A stretch of 64,000 nucleotides of DNA from Oligoflexus sp. (GCA_014377445.1 JACMPP010000018.1:26702-90701), one strand, 5' to 3'; positions 50,626-59,793 are shown, counted from the stretch's first letter. Made by a program: numbers and translations. The notes: generated by a model not told the origin, from the letters alone.

Positions 50626-52770
50626 ATGAACCTCGAGATTCACTATTCGCCTCCGAATCAGTCGCGACAGGTAGTCCCTGTACGCGACCGACTCATGATA
50701 GGTTCCTTGTTATCGAATGAAGTCGTGATTCGCGCGGCGGGTATAGAACCTATTCACGCGATGATAGAAGTGCTGGAAAACGGCGTTCACATTCTTACCG
50801 ATCTTGGCTCCCAGTCGGGAGTGTATTTGAACGGTCAGAAGGTTGATGTAGAAGCACCCGTAAAAATTGGCGATAAGATAACCATCGGCAACGTTTTGGT
50901 AGAGGTTTTTGCACAAGCCGCAGCTGGGGCAGCCCAGTTTCAACGTGCAGAAAACGACAGGATTCAGGTTGGAGACATGACAACCCATCGTGGCAAAGCC
51001 ACAGTTGTCAGTCCAGCAACTCGAGCCGCCTACTCGGACGAAGACGACGATGCGGAGCATGCAGACGAGATGAGCGAAGATTCAAGGTCTACAGTACTCG
51101 CAGATCCAAGAGATGGGGATAGGGGATCCGATAACGGAGAACCATTATTCTCGCCGCGTAACGCAAAACCAAGTGGCAACGTTCTTGAAGTCGTAGCTTA
51201 TTGGGATGATACGATCTTGGACGTGGATATGTTCCACCCAAAGATTAAGAACAATGAACGCGTGACGATCGGTACCCCCAGCAAGGCGCATTTTCTTGCC
51301 GGCGGCACAGAGGATATTAAGCGCTACAAGCTTGCTTCGGTTGCCAAAGAAGGCTACACCGTTCACCTTAAATCAGATATGACCGCGCGCATCCGCAAGG
51401 GTGGCCGCGTGATCGAGGAGACCGGCGACAAATCGATCGAAATGAGCAAGAACGATATCGCGCACGTCACCCACGGCGCGATCAAGTACTTCCTCATGTT
51501 CATCAAGCCACCGGTTTTGGATCTGCCCAGGAACAGTGCCCGCGATCCTTTGTTCATGGCCATTCTCGCTATTTCTGCGCTCCTCTATTGCGCCGCGATT
51601 CCTGCGATCTACATGAGCAAGAATCCAAAAGCCGCGGATAACGATGACATCTGGTCGATCGTGAATACACCTGAGAAAAAAGAGGAAGTAAAGCCGCCAG
51701 AGAAACCAAAACAGGTTGTGGCGGAAGTAAAAAAAGAGCCACCACCTCCGGTTGAACCTCCCAAGCCGCCACCCAAACCTCCGGCTCCGGTGAAGCCTGA
51801 AGAGAAGGCGAAGCCCGTTGAGACCCCAAAACAAACGGTGGCGGTAACGAAGCCGGTGGAGATTCCTAAGCCGGTCCAAGCCCCTGCGACGCCTCCTAAA
51901 GCGCCAACGCCTGAAAAGGCTGCTGCGAAAGAAGGTATGGCTAAGCTTGCTGATAAACCCGACATGAAGAATGCCGGCAAGGTCGATAAATCCAAGGCGC
52001 AAGGTCTCAGTGGCGGTCCTTTAGCGGGTGGCAAGCCCAACCCAACAGGCGGCGGCGCGCGCGAAGGTAAAACCAAGGTTGATATGGCCGGAGCCGAAGG
52101 CGGCGCTCCGAACAAAGCTTCCGGTATCAACCTCTCGAAACTCGGCATGAGCGCAGGTAAAGTCTCGGCATTAGCCGGAGCGGGCGCGATTAAAACAGAC
52201 TTTAAAGACAGTGCTGGCGGTGCTGGCGGTGGATCGGGCTCGGCGAATAAAACATCCGGTCTCGGTGGACCGGGTAGCGGTGCAACTCTCGGTGTATCCG
52301 GAGCCGGTGGCGCGACCAACAACTTCGGTGGCGGCATGGGCGGTTCAGCCTCCGGTGCCGGTGGAGCGGGTGGTCTTGGCGGTGCCGGTCTCGGCAATGG
52401 CTTCGGGAAAAAAGGTGGGACAGGCAATTCAGGCCGCGCTTCCGTCGAAGTTCCCCCAGGCGATCCAGTCGTCAGCGGTGGTCTTACGCAGCAGGAAGTT
52501 CAAGCTGTTATCCGGGCGAACCTCAACCAGATTCGCCACTGTTACGAACAACTCCTGCAGCGTTCACCGAACGCCAACGGTAAGATTAAGGTGAACTTCG
52601 TGATCGGGCCGAACGGTTCGGTAACAACAACCTCGATCGGTTCGGACACAGTCAACGATTCGAACATGGCAGGATGTGTGACCGGAAAGATCGTTCGTTG
52701 GAAATTTCCCACCCCTCGCGGTGGTCAAAAGGTCGATGTTAACTATCCTTTCGTCTTCAATCCTATGTGA
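50626..52770 (+). CDS. FHA-TM-AgmX/TonB-C-like protein (GltG-like)
   Basis: The 714-residue protein starts behind AGAGGAACG. Residues about 15-100 form an FHA domain (RLMIGSLLSNEVVI; HAMIEVLENGVHILTDLGS; SGVYLNGQKV), a phosphothreonine reader expected in the cytoplasm. A single span lies at about 307-328 (LFMAILAISALLYCAAIPAI). It is followed by a Pro/Lys-rich TonB-like linker (345-440), a Gly-rich stretch (455-620), and a C-terminal AgmX/PglI-type TonB-C domain (QEVQAVIRANLNQIRHCYEQ; VNFVIGPNGSVTTTSI; VRWKFPTPRGG). This order is that of GltG in Myxococcus, which transmits motor force from the inner membrane across the periplasm. It completes the operon. Confidence 0.85.
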   Translation: MNLEIHYSPPNQSRQVVPVRDRLMIGSLLSNEVVIRAAGIEPIHAMIEVLENGVHILTDLGSQSGVYLNGQKVDVEAPVKIGDKITIGNVLVEVFAQAAAGAAQFQRAENDRIQVGDMTTHRGKATVVSPATRAAYSDEDDDAEHADEMSEDSRSTVLADPRDGDRGSDNGEPLFSPRNAKPSGNVLEVVAYWDDTILDVDMFHPKIKNNERVTIGTPSKAHFLAGGTEDIKRYKLASVAKEGYTVHLKSDMTARIRKGGRVIEETGDKSIEMSKNDIAHVTHGAIKYFLMFIKPPVLDLPRNSARDPLFMAILAISALLYCAAIPAIYMSKNPKAADNDDIWSIVNTPEKKEEVKPPEKPKQVVAEVKKEPPPPVEPPKPPPKPPAPVKPEEKAKPVETPKQTVAVTKPVEIPKPVQAPATPPKAPTPEKAAAKEGMAKLADKPDMKNAGKVDKSKAQGLSGGPLAGGKPNPTGGGAREGKTKVDMAGAEGGAPNKASGINLSKLGMSAGKVSALAGAGAIKTDFKDSAGGAGGGSGSANKTSGLGGPGSGATLGVSGAGGATNNFGGGMGGSASGAGGAGGLGGAGLGNGFGKKGGTGNSGRASVEVPPGDPVVSGGLTQQEVQAVIRANLNQIRHCYEQLLQRSPNANGKIKVNFVIGPNGSVTTTSIGSDTVNDSNMAGCVTGKIVRWKFPTPRGGQKVDVNYPFVFNPM

Positions 52771-52791
52771 TTTTGGCTTGGTTAAAGTGCA

Positions 52792-52821
52792 GAGCATGCT
52801 CCAAAAGGGCATGCTTTTTCT
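52792..52821 (+). terminator. Terminator of the FHA/AgmX gene
   Basis: AGCATGC and GCATGCT pair around a nine-base loop, followed by TTTTTC, 20 bases after the stop. Confidence 0.7.
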
Positions 52822-53204
52822 TGTTTTAGGGATAAAATCAATTTCTATCGATCAATTTTTTCCGGGTCCTGGGGGTTCCTAAGCGACTAAAAATATATAT
52901 AATAATTAGATGTGGCGCATGCAATCCCGAGTGACGAATGCCTTTTTAGGGTTCGCGTGACGGGAATTTTGGGGTAGAGTCTTTCAACTCGAATGTTTTT
53001 TCGTCACCCCTGGTGGCAGTTCAAACGAGAAGTTTTCTTGAAAAGATTTGCTGAAAAGCAAACCCGATTGGAAAGCTGTTACGCCTCGTCTCTTGGAGAT
53101 GGGTGTTAGGAGCTGCAGTTCGTGTGGATTGAAGGGTCAATCAAAGGACCCCCAGAGTTAGCCACTGCATACATCTCTAAACCTTCGATAAGGAAGTGGT
53201 CACG
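52822..53204. other. Intergenic region, no supported gene
   Basis: An AT-rich tract (AAATATATATAATAATTA at about 52888) could hold a promoter for the LysM-M23 gene. No RNA gene or ORF with a ribosome site was recognised. Confidence 0.35.
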
Positions 53205-53966
53205 ATGATCAAGTTCAAAACGCTTGCCCTCTACGCAAGCAGCATAGCTGTTTTTAGCTGTGCCCACCGTCTGCCAGCTCCTCCGGGCGCGGAATTTAAC
53301 AAGTTTAAAGTTTTGGAATACAAGGTCCAGAAAGGCGAGACTCTCGCACAAGTTGGCCAGCAGTACTCCGTAGCAACCCGCAGCATCCAACGCATGAATC
53401 GTCTCGGCTCACTCGAAGAGCTAAAACCCGGACAACTGATTTATATCCCTGTTAGTGAGAAGGCTCTAGAGTCTGCTGACTTGCGCGGAAGAGGTAAACT
53501 GGTCGAAAGCCCAGAGGGTTTGCCCCAAGATGACGAGGACGCTCCTGCGACCGGTCGTAGAGCCGAGCTCTACTCTCAGTATCGCCAGCTCGAATTGCCC
53601 CTTAAAGATGGTCTCATCCGTTCCCATTTTGGTCGACGTTCAGGTCGTGCCCATGAAGGCCTCGATATCTTTCCAACGACGGACAAAGAAATCGTTGCCG
53701 CACAAGATGGTGTCGTTGAATTCGTCGGCAGGAAACGCGGTTACGGTTTGACCGTCGTCGTGAATCACAAGACCTTCAAGACTCTTTATGCACACTGCTC
53801 CAAAGTCTTCGTCGCCAAAGGCGAAAAAGTTGAGATGGGCGAAAAGATCGCTCACGTCGGTGCGACAGGCAACGCTCACGGCGTCCACGTTCATTTCGAA
53901 TACCAGAATATGAACAACGTCGCGCTTGATCCCATGCCTCATTTGGATCGTGGTTACGCTCACTGA
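53205..53966 (+). CDS. LysM-M23 lipoprotein (NlpD-like murein endopeptidase homolog)
   Basis: From ATG 53205 (AAGGAAG upstream) the protein is 253 residues, with lipobox AVFSC. Residues about 40-85 are a LysM domain (YKVQKGETLAQVGQQYSVAT; LKPGQLIYIP). Residues about 130-245 are an M23/LytM domain with both zinc motifs intact (GRAHEGLDIF and HVHFEY), plus the active-site histidine in LYAHCSKV. Intact residues suggest real DD-endopeptidase activity rather than an EnvC-like or NlpD-like inactive activator. It probably acts in the periplasm on peptidoglycan. Confidence 0.9.
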   Translation: MIKFKTLALYASSIAVFSCAHRLPAPPGAEFNKFKVLEYKVQKGETLAQVGQQYSVATRSIQRMNRLGSLEELKPGQLIYIPVSEKALESADLRGRGKLVESPEGLPQDDEDAPATGRRAELYSQYRQLELPLKDGLIRSHFGRRSGRAHEGLDIFPTTDKEIVAAQDGVVEFVGRKRGYGLTVVVNHKTFKTLYAHCSKVFVAKGEKVEMGEKIAHVGATGNAHGVHVHFEYQNMNNVALDPMPHLDRGYAH

Positions 53967-53990
53967 GTTTTATTTCCCGTTCAATTAAAT

Positions 53991-54026
53991 AAAAGCCGCT
54001 CTCATCACTGAGGGCGGCTTTTTTGA
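53991..54026 (+). terminator. Terminator of the LysM-M23 gene
   Basis: AAAGCCGC pairs with GCGGCTTT around a loop and is followed by TTTT. Confidence 0.75.
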
Positions 54027-54090
54027 TGATTGGAATAGAAATAGAAATAAAAATAGGACAGAACTAGAAACTAAACAAAAACAGCCCGTT

Positions 54091-54366
54091 TTATAGCTTT
54101 GCAGCGCTTCGCTTCGGAGGATTTGGTTTCGGCCTTATGCTCGCAATGCGTGAGGACATTCCGTAACGCTCTTCACCAAGGATTACATAACTCTGTTCAC
54201 TCGTGAGCGCAGCGTAGAAATCGCGGGTCATAGTCGGATTATCCTTCGGCTTCTGGCCGAGCATGCGCAGGAGGATCCGTTTGAGTCGTGACATCGGCCT
54301 AGTTAAGAACGTGCTACCGTGCTCATTGATATACATCCCTTCCCCAGCGTATTTTTTCGTTCCCAT
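54091..54366 (-). CDS. Small basic hypothetical protein
   Basis: The 91-residue protein starts behind AAAGGGACC. It has no signal or cysteines and is rich in Arg/Lys (SRLKRILLRMLGQKPKDN; KPNPPKRSAAKL). No family is recognised. The codon use and ribosome site make it a plausible gene. Confidence 0.5.
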   Translation of the reverse strand: MGTKKYAGEGMYINEHGSTFLTRPMSRLKRILLRMLGQKPKDNPTMTRDFYAALTSEQSYVILGEERYGMSSRIASIRPKPNPPKRSAAKL

Positions 54367-54671
54367 GTCTTGGTCCCTTTCGTTCAGTAACTTCCTCTAC
54401 CCTTCGGTGCGCCGCCAAAAATCTAAACGGGGAAAAATTTGCCCTCCTCAAAAAAACAGAATGCAAAGAATCAAAGGGTGGCGAAGATCGTTTCTGCAAA
54501 AGCAGAAAGATAAGAATTAAATTAGCTAGATGGAGTCATAGAGAATGCGAATTCGCTTTACTCGGAATGTGCGGCGGTGATATGACGCGCTTGTCTGCAG
54601 AGCACTGAAAACGATTCTTTGCGGGTCACGCCAGACGATTTTGCGATGAATTTTAAAAAAAGGTTCTACTC
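54367..54671. other. Intergenic region, no supported gene
   Basis: It separates two divergent small genes. The plus frame 54263..54520 is a shadow. No clear promoter pair was identified. Confidence 0.3.
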
Positions 54672-55289
54672 ATGAAATGGCTAAGCAAAAGCGCTTTTTA
54701 TATTTTTGTTCTAGCGATTCCCTTACATTCGAGTCTCTATGCGGGTTCGCCTCCAGCCGAGGATGATGGAGGTACGGCCCAGCAAGAATCACCCGCTCAG
54801 CCACTTCCTTTTCCCGAATTTTCAACGCAAGGCGTCAACGCCATGAAACTCCGAGGCGGCAACTACTGGATGGGCTATTTCATTTATAGAATCGATCTGG
54901 AACATTCGTTGATGAGTGCCCTGTGGAATAAGTTCGACTGTACGATGCAGGCCTTTGAAGCGGAAGTGAAACTGAGTGATGAAGATGTGAAAGCGATTCG
55001 TTCAGCGGTCGAGGCCCTCCAGTATGAAGTTATCGCCAAGGACTATGAATGCAATATGATGGCCGATGGCGATGAATCCAGTCTGACTCTCATTCATTCC
55101 GGACAGGGTGAGGCAATTCCGGCTTTCTATCCGATGAAATCCTGGGCGTCCCGTTGTGTGGGCAAGCCTTTGTCAGACCTTTCATACCAAACGGTTGAGG
55201 ATGTGATTTTCACGATTTTGCCTCAACCCAGCGAGTCAAGTCCCGCGCATGGTTTTGGTTCGACGGAAGTGTGTCGCTACAAAAGATAA
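54672..55289 (+). CDS. Secreted hypothetical protein
   Basis: The 205-residue protein has a signal peptide (SAFYIFVLAIPLHSSLYAG). A Pro/Gln/Glu-rich linker and a compact mature domain with four cysteines (FDCTMQ, YECNMM, SRCVGK, EVCRYK) follow, suggesting two disulfides. No family is recognised. It is monocistronic and probably periplasmic or exported. Confidence 0.65.
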   Translation: MKWLSKSAFYIFVLAIPLHSSLYAGSPPAEDDGGTAQQESPAQPLPFPEFSTQGVNAMKLRGGNYWMGYFIYRIDLEHSLMSALWNKFDCTMQAFEAEVKLSDEDVKAIRSAVEALQYEVIAKDYECNMMADGDESSLTLIHSGQGEAIPAFYPMKSWASRCVGKPLSDLSYQTVEDVIFTILPQPSESSPAHGFGSTEVCRYKR

Positions 55290-55356
55290 ACGGCTTAGGT
55301 AAAACGCGAAGCGCGCATGGGAGCTCTATTAAAAATAGCGTCTTCAACTTCGCTCG

Positions 55357-55542
55357 ATGTTTCGGCTTCCCCGACTCCCAGGGAGCCTATCGCGAAACAA
55401 AGCGAATCCGGAGCTGAGCCAAGTTCTTTCCGAGGCGAGAAAGCTTCTTGTGCTGGCTATGCGGGAAGGGGATTACGTAAACGAAGCGTCCGTGAATGCT
55501 CAGGGCGAAAATGATTACGATCGAACCGGTGATTTCCACTGA
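55357..55542 (+). CDS. Possible small protein or gene remnant (61 aa)
   Basis: The C-terminal 45 residues (LSQVLSEARKLLVLAMREGD and on) have helix-like, coding-like composition, but there is no ribosome site in front of the ATG. It may be the end of a decayed gene. Weak call. Confidence 0.25.
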   Translation: MFRLPRLPGSLSRNKANPELSQVLSEARKLLVLAMREGDYVNEASVNAQGENDYDRTGDFH

Positions 55543-55586
55543 AGGCCAGATTATGGGGAGGTCGAACGGACCTCCCAAGAGCGCGC

Positions 55587-55910
55587 TTAGAAATTCGCGA
55601 GGATGTTTTCGTCATGGCTATCGCCCAGATGATTTTCGTAAGAGGCCGTATGGCTCTCCTTCCATTCCTCAAAAGTCAGCGGATCATGGCTTGCCAAATC
55701 GATTTCGCCATCGTGGGCACCCTGGATAAATTCGAGGAGATATTCGGAATAGTCCCGGTAGGAGTGGCCTGAAAATTCTCGAATTTCCAGTATCGCAGCA
55801 TTGTCCTTCGTAGCGCTCGATTTATAACTCTCGATTAGAGGATCTGTGAGAGCGTGCCACTCTTTCGAGTGAACACTGTTTGTTTTAAGCAAAATCTTGA
55901 AGTACTTCAT
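55587..55910 (-). CDS. Small acidic hypothetical protein
   Basis: ATG 55910 (AAGGTTGGGA upstream) gives 107 residues; the track start adds nine. It is acidic and rich in His, Ser and Glu, with no signal, and ends in HLGDSHDENILANF. No family recognised. Confidence 0.55.
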   Translation of the reverse strand: MKYFKILLKTNSVHSKEWHALTDPLIESYKSSATKDNAAILEIREFSGHSYRDYSEYLLEFIQGAHDGEIDLASHDPLTFEEWKESHTASYENHLGDSHDENILANF

Positions 55911-56163
55911 TCCCAACCTTCCGAATAAAGAAAACAAAATTAAGTGGCTTCATGGAAGGCCATCCACCTGGCTTTGTCGCGATTGACTATGATGTTATGT
56001 CTAACCCAAGAAAATTTGCAAGGTACATGACCATGGGGATAATTGCGAGGATATCCCGGGGCCTTGGTACGACTTTGTGACAAAATATGACGATCGAATT
56101 TTGCGGAATAACATACGATATCTGGAGCGCCTTAAAGTATAGGCTCATCGGGAGAGAAATTGA

Positions 56164-56197
56164 AAACAGCCTGGTTCGTGGAACCTGGCTGTTTTTT
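56164..56197. terminator. Bidirectional terminator
   Basis: AACAGCCTGGTTC, a GTG loop and GAACCTGGCTGTT form a strong stem with one mismatch. T-runs lie on both sides (TTTTTT on plus, TTTT on minus). It ends the HD-GYP gene on the minus strand. Confidence 0.75.
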
Positions 56198-56216
56198 ATG
56201 CGACTCAAGGTCGGGT

Positions 56217-57449
56217 TTAGGCACCCATTTTAGGCTTCGTCACTTGAGCTTTCGCTGAATCCGCTTTGCGCGTCTCAGCAATCTTCTGCGCAATCGAATC
56301 GCCTTTATCCACCATGTAGATATTTCCGCGGGACTTTTCTTTTTCACGCGCATCACGCAGAGCATTCAGACTCAACTTCACATTGTGCACAAAGGGCTCG
56401 AAAATCAAAGGATCAAAGTCGTCCGGAGCGGACTTCGACAGGAGTTCAAGAGCCATCTCGGCTGGCAGAGCTGGTTTATAAACGCGTTTCATAAGAAGGG
56501 CTGAGTAGGCATCGGCAATCGACACGATGCGGGAATAGGGGTGAATTCCGTTTTCCTGATCGTCTTCAAAACGACCTCTTTTGCCGTAGGGATATCCTTT
56601 GCCGGTGAAACGTTCATGGTGTTCGATGGCGACCTGCGCGACCAATGGATCGATCGGGGCACCGGCGTGAATCGCTGTGCTCAACTCCCGAAACCCATGA
56701 TGAACATGGCTCTTCATCACATCAAATTCTTCAGGTGTAAACGCTCCTGGCTTATTCAAAATAGCGTTCGGCACGCAGCTTTTGCCCGCATCGTGGTAGA
56801 GACCGCTTTGCGCGAGAATTTCGGCATCCCTGATGGGAAACTTGTCCCCGTACTGACGCCTGGCCATCACTGTGGAAAACATCGCCACCGATGCACTGTG
56901 ATCGTAGAGCGTCGGATCGATGCTGATCATTCGACTCAAAGTCGCCATCGCACTATCGCTGTCCATCAGGTTCTGGACCATGAAGCACGCAGCCGCCTTC
57001 ACGCGCTCGGCCACCTGTTTGTCGATCCCGCCTCTGAGCACCATCTGGCTCGCGGCACTCATGTCAGAAAAGATCTCTAAGGTCTTCCTGTCGAGGCTTG
57101 GTTCCTTCTCAACGAGACTGTTGATTTTCTTTTTACGAACATAATCGAGGGTATGCTCGAAGCGTGGGAAGTCCTTACGGGCTACATAAACGTCGACGCC
57201 CGCATCGTCCTTAAGTGAGGCCAGCCACACATGTTGGAGAAGTTCGATACTAAGTTCAGATGGCTTAATATATTCGAGAAGTTCCGACTCCACGCGCAGA
57301 AAAATGCTGAAATCGATCGTCTTTACTTCCCAAAGGTAAGCGAAGAGCTCCAGACTGATCGGTCGGTAAGCGCTGAGGGTGCTTTGTTCTATCTTAATGA
57401 TTTTGCAACGATTTCGGGTCGATTCTTTGATGATGAACTTACGCGACAT
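56217..57449 (-). CDS. HD-GYP domain protein (probable cyclic-di-GMP phosphodiesterase)
   Basis: The 410-residue protein has an N-terminal region of about 140 residues without clear motifs, then an HD-GYP domain. Visible elements are YDHSASVAMFSTVMARR, LAQSGLYHDAGKSCVPNAIL, VHHGFRELS, IEHHERFTGKGYPYGKRG and ADAYSALLMKR. The HD pair and the GYP motif are complete, so hydrolysis of cyclic-di-GMP is likely. It is divergent from a single-domain receiver gene, a frequent signalling pairing. Confidence 0.88.
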   Translation of the reverse strand: MSRKFIIKESTRNRCKIIKIEQSTLSAYRPISLELFAYLWEVKTIDFSIFLRVESELLEYIKPSELSIELLQHVWLASLKDDAGVDVYVARKDFPRFEHTLDYVRKKKINSLVEKEPSLDRKTLEIFSDMSAASQMVLRGGIDKQVAERVKAAACFMVQNLMDSDSAMATLSRMISIDPTLYDHSASVAMFSTVMARRQYGDKFPIRDAEILAQSGLYHDAGKSCVPNAILNKPGAFTPEEFDVMKSHVHHGFRELSTAIHAGAPIDPLVAQVAIEHHERFTGKGYPYGKRGRFEDDQENGIHPYSRIVSIADAYSALLMKRVYKPALPAEMALELLSKSAPDDFDPLIFEPFVHNVKLSLNALRDAREKEKSRGNIYMVDKGDSIAQKIAETRKADSAKAQVTKPKMGA

Positions 57450-57674
57450 AGTTTTACCCCGAACCCGCTTTCAAGACCTAGCCGTGAGGACAATTGTGAC
57501 ATATATCCCCGCCTAGGATTCTATCGGCCGCGTACAAAAGTTCTTTAAGATTCGGCCTCATACTTTAAATTTTCTTGAAGATTTTAAAGCAATGTCATTA
57601 GTATGACCCCTCGTGCCTATATGCAGCAAGCGCAGCGTTTCGTTCGCCTTTGTGACTGAATCTGGAGTCGGTGG

Positions 57675-58058
57675 GTGGCAAATTTGACAAAAATCCTCGT
57701 AGTCGAAGATGAAGTGGACTTTTTGATGACGATGCAAGCGATCCTCATAGACGAAGGCTACGAAGTTATCGTGGCGGAAAACGGTACGCGTGCCCTCCAC
57801 TTGGTGGAAGAGCAGAGGCCGGATCTCGTGCTCACAGACATTGTTATGCCCGACATATCAGGACTTCAGTTGGCTCGCAGTATTCGTCAGAGCAGCAACA
57901 AGCTCATTCCTATTATCTCAATCACAGGTTATCCGTTTCGTGATGATATCGCGGCCGCTGAGCCATGCCTTGTCGATCTCTATTTGACCAAGCCCATCCA
58001 AGTATCCGACCTCCTCACCGCCCTCAATATTTGCCTGGATGGCCGTTTTCTCAACTGA
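57675..58058 (+). CDS. Single-domain response regulator (CheY-like)
   Basis: The 127-residue protein starts at GTG behind TGGAGTCGG. It is one receiver domain with the acidic pair (VVEDEVDF), the phosphoacceptor Asp in LVLTDIVMPDISG, the Thr in IISITGYPF and the Lys in YLTKPIQV, all intact. It has no output domain, so it works by binding a partner. The divergent HD-GYP protein is a natural candidate, across a 225-base gap with a CTTTAAA/TTTAAAG-type palindrome near 57563-57589. Confidence 0.9.
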   Translation: MANLTKILVVEDEVDFLMTMQAILIDEGYEVIVAENGTRALHLVEEQRPDLVLTDIVMPDISGLQLARSIRQSSNKLIPIISITGYPFRDDIAAAEPCLVDLYLTKPIQVSDLLTALNICLDGRFLN

Positions 58059-58239
58059 CGTCGTGCTGGACTCGAGAGTCAAAGCACGATGATTTGTAAC
58101 TCCGAAAATGGCTGGAATTGCCGGCAAATGAGCATTTTTTCTCTAAAATTAATCATTTTCTCATCCTCTTTGCGTCAATAAGTGTTAACCCGAAGGCCTT
58201 TCTCTTTACTCGCACACTCTAGATCAAGGAGATGCAGCT

Positions 58240-58659
58240 ATGAACCGCATGACTTTTAACGAAGTAGTGCACAAAATTCCTCATTTGGCCGCCGAAGGCC
58301 TGCTGATCGTCAATGAGCCGAAGTATCTGTCCAAACGCCACGAATTCGTCAACAACGCCCTCTATCTTCAAGAAACGATCGATGCGGTAAATTTTCTGCA
58401 AAAAATTGGCAAATCCTCGCGTTTTTCCCAGTGGCAGCGAAGCAACTGCACGCCCGAAATCCTGCAGCCCCTTCTGGAGTGGCACATCGGTCGTCCCATA
58501 GCTCCTGGAGCTATCATTGCTGCAGCCTTGCACCTTGGATTCACTATGGGTGTGCAAGACGGAACAAAGGTCTATTTCAATTTTCTGGCGCGACAGATCG
58601 AAACCGAGCTTGCGCAACTCCGCACTCTTCAACAGATTCGTCGCGTCGTAGGCGCTTGA
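58240..58659 (+). CDS. Hypothetical helical protein
   Basis: The 139-residue protein has an AAGGAGATG ribosome site and its own terminator. It is helical with no signal; segments include HLAAEGLLIVNEPKYLSKR, PLLEWHIGRPIAPGAIIAAA and a C-terminal LARQIETELAQLRTLQQIRR helix. I recognise no family. Confidence 0.6.
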   Translation: MNRMTFNEVVHKIPHLAAEGLLIVNEPKYLSKRHEFVNNALYLQETIDAVNFLQKIGKSSRFSQWQRSNCTPEILQPLLEWHIGRPIAPGAIIAAALHLGFTMGVQDGTKVYFNFLARQIETELAQLRTLQQIRRVVGA

Positions 58660-58680
58660 TTTCTGCCGATTGCGCCCCTC

Positions 58681-58710
58681 ATCCCGCAGCCTTTCCCTGC
58701 GGGATTTTTG
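58681..58710 (+). terminator. Terminator of the 58240 gene
   Basis: ATCCCGCAG pairs perfectly with CTGCGGGAT and is followed by TTTTT. Confidence 0.75.
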
Positions 58711-58759
58711 CGTGTAAAGTCCCGGCGCCTTGCCTTTCTTCGCGGCATCGATTAGTTAG

Positions 58760-58906
58760 GTGGCTTTGGCGGACAGTCGTCCGCTCGGACGGCTGCAGGA
58801 ATTTTATTCGCAACTCGATTATCCGCAGCGACCCGCTGAAGTCGCCCGAGTCGCGGCATTGTTCTTTCAATACTTCAAAGACTGGCCGATTACGGAAGGC
58901 CTCTGA
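58760..58906 (+). CDS. Possible 48-residue protein upstream of the hydrolase
   Basis: Too short for the ORF track. From GTG 58760 the frame encodes GRLQEFYSQLDYPQRPAEVA then ALFFQYFKDWPITEGL, which has protein-like composition and codon use. The ribosome site is poor (only TTAGG) and a TAG lies just before the start. It could be a small protein or a remnant. Confidence 0.35.
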   Translation: MALADSRPLGRLQEFYSQLDYPQRPAEVARVAALFFQYFKDWPITEGL

Positions 58907-58986
58907 TCGAGTCCCAAAGACCTTTTTCCCCTTGCCCGAGCCTTCTCTCTGGTTCAAACTCAAAGAGAACTTGCCAAGGATGCAAT

Positions 58987-59793
58987 ATGGCTGTTTTGGA
59001 AAGAGAATCAGGAAAGATTTTTTATTCGGTTCAGGGCAAAGGCAAGGGCGAAACGCTCTTGATGCTGCGCGGCCTTGGACGATCGAGCCGTTACTGGCTC
59101 GGCTTTGATTCGCTCATGGCCCATTATTTTCAGGTTGTGACGATCGATCAGCGCGGTCTTGGCCGGAGCACGCAACCCATGGAGTGGAGCGATTCGATCG
59201 ATACTCTCGCGGACGATTGTCTGGCCGTCATGGACCAACTCAACATTGAGAACTTTCATATGTTCGGATTGTCGCTCGGGGGCATGATAGGGACTTCCAT
59301 CGCATCAATGGCGCCTGATCGTGTGCTTTCCCTGGTCGTGGGCGCCAGCTCTTCGGCCGACTACAAGGCCTTTCGGTTGAATCCCAAGGCATTGGCCAGA
59401 CTCCTTTTCGCGTTGCGTGCCGGTCGCTTTCAGGATGCGCTGCTCGAAACTGTGGTACCGGCCATGATTATGCGCAGCCGGGGCCCCGAATTGCAGGCTT
59501 CCTGGCAGAAAATTCTTGATCAGGAGGGCTTTCCACTGCTCACCGTATTGAAGCAAATACGGGCCAGTATGAGCCACAGAATTAAAGGACGTCTCGATTC
59601 GAGCCAATATCCGGTCATGTTTGTCCATGGCAGCATGGATGGTTTTGTGCCTCTGCACAATTCTCAGCGCTTGCAACGTCTGGTGCCGGGCTCGGTCCTG
59701 AAGATCATTAAAGGCGCGGGGCATGAGTTAGCCTTGGGTTTTGAGCAAGAATTGAGCCTCGTGTTGCGCGAATTCACCAAAGCCAAAGCTTGA
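58987..59793 (+). CDS. Alpha/beta-hydrolase fold enzyme
   Basis: The 268-residue cytoplasmic protein has the nucleophile elbow MFGLSLGGMIG, the acid in MFVHGSMDGFVPLHNS and the histidine in IIKGAGHELALGFE, a complete Ser-Asp-His triad. IDQRGLGRSTQP is the usual oxyanion-side strand. The substrate is unknown; esterase, lactonase or peptidase are all possible. AAGGATGCAAT precedes the ATG. Confidence 0.85.
   Translation: MAVLERESGKIFYSVQGKGKGETLLMLRGLGRSSRYWLGFDSLMAHYFQVVTIDQRGLGRSTQPMEWSDSIDTLADDCLAVMDQLNIENFHMFGLSLGGMIGTSIASMAPDRVLSLVVGASSSADYKAFRLNPKALARLLFALRAGRFQDALLETVVPAMIMRSRGPELQASWQKILDQEGFPLLTVLKQIRASMSHRIKGRLDSSQYPVMFVHGSMDGFVPLHNSQRLQRLVPGSVLKIIKGAGHELALGFEQELSLVLREFTKAKA

Noticed and set aside
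50289-52427. Minus-strand Pro/Arg- and Ala-rich ORFs opposite the TPR lipoprotein and FHA genes
   Set aside because: Low-complexity shadows of the Ala/Pro and Gly-rich plus-strand regions.
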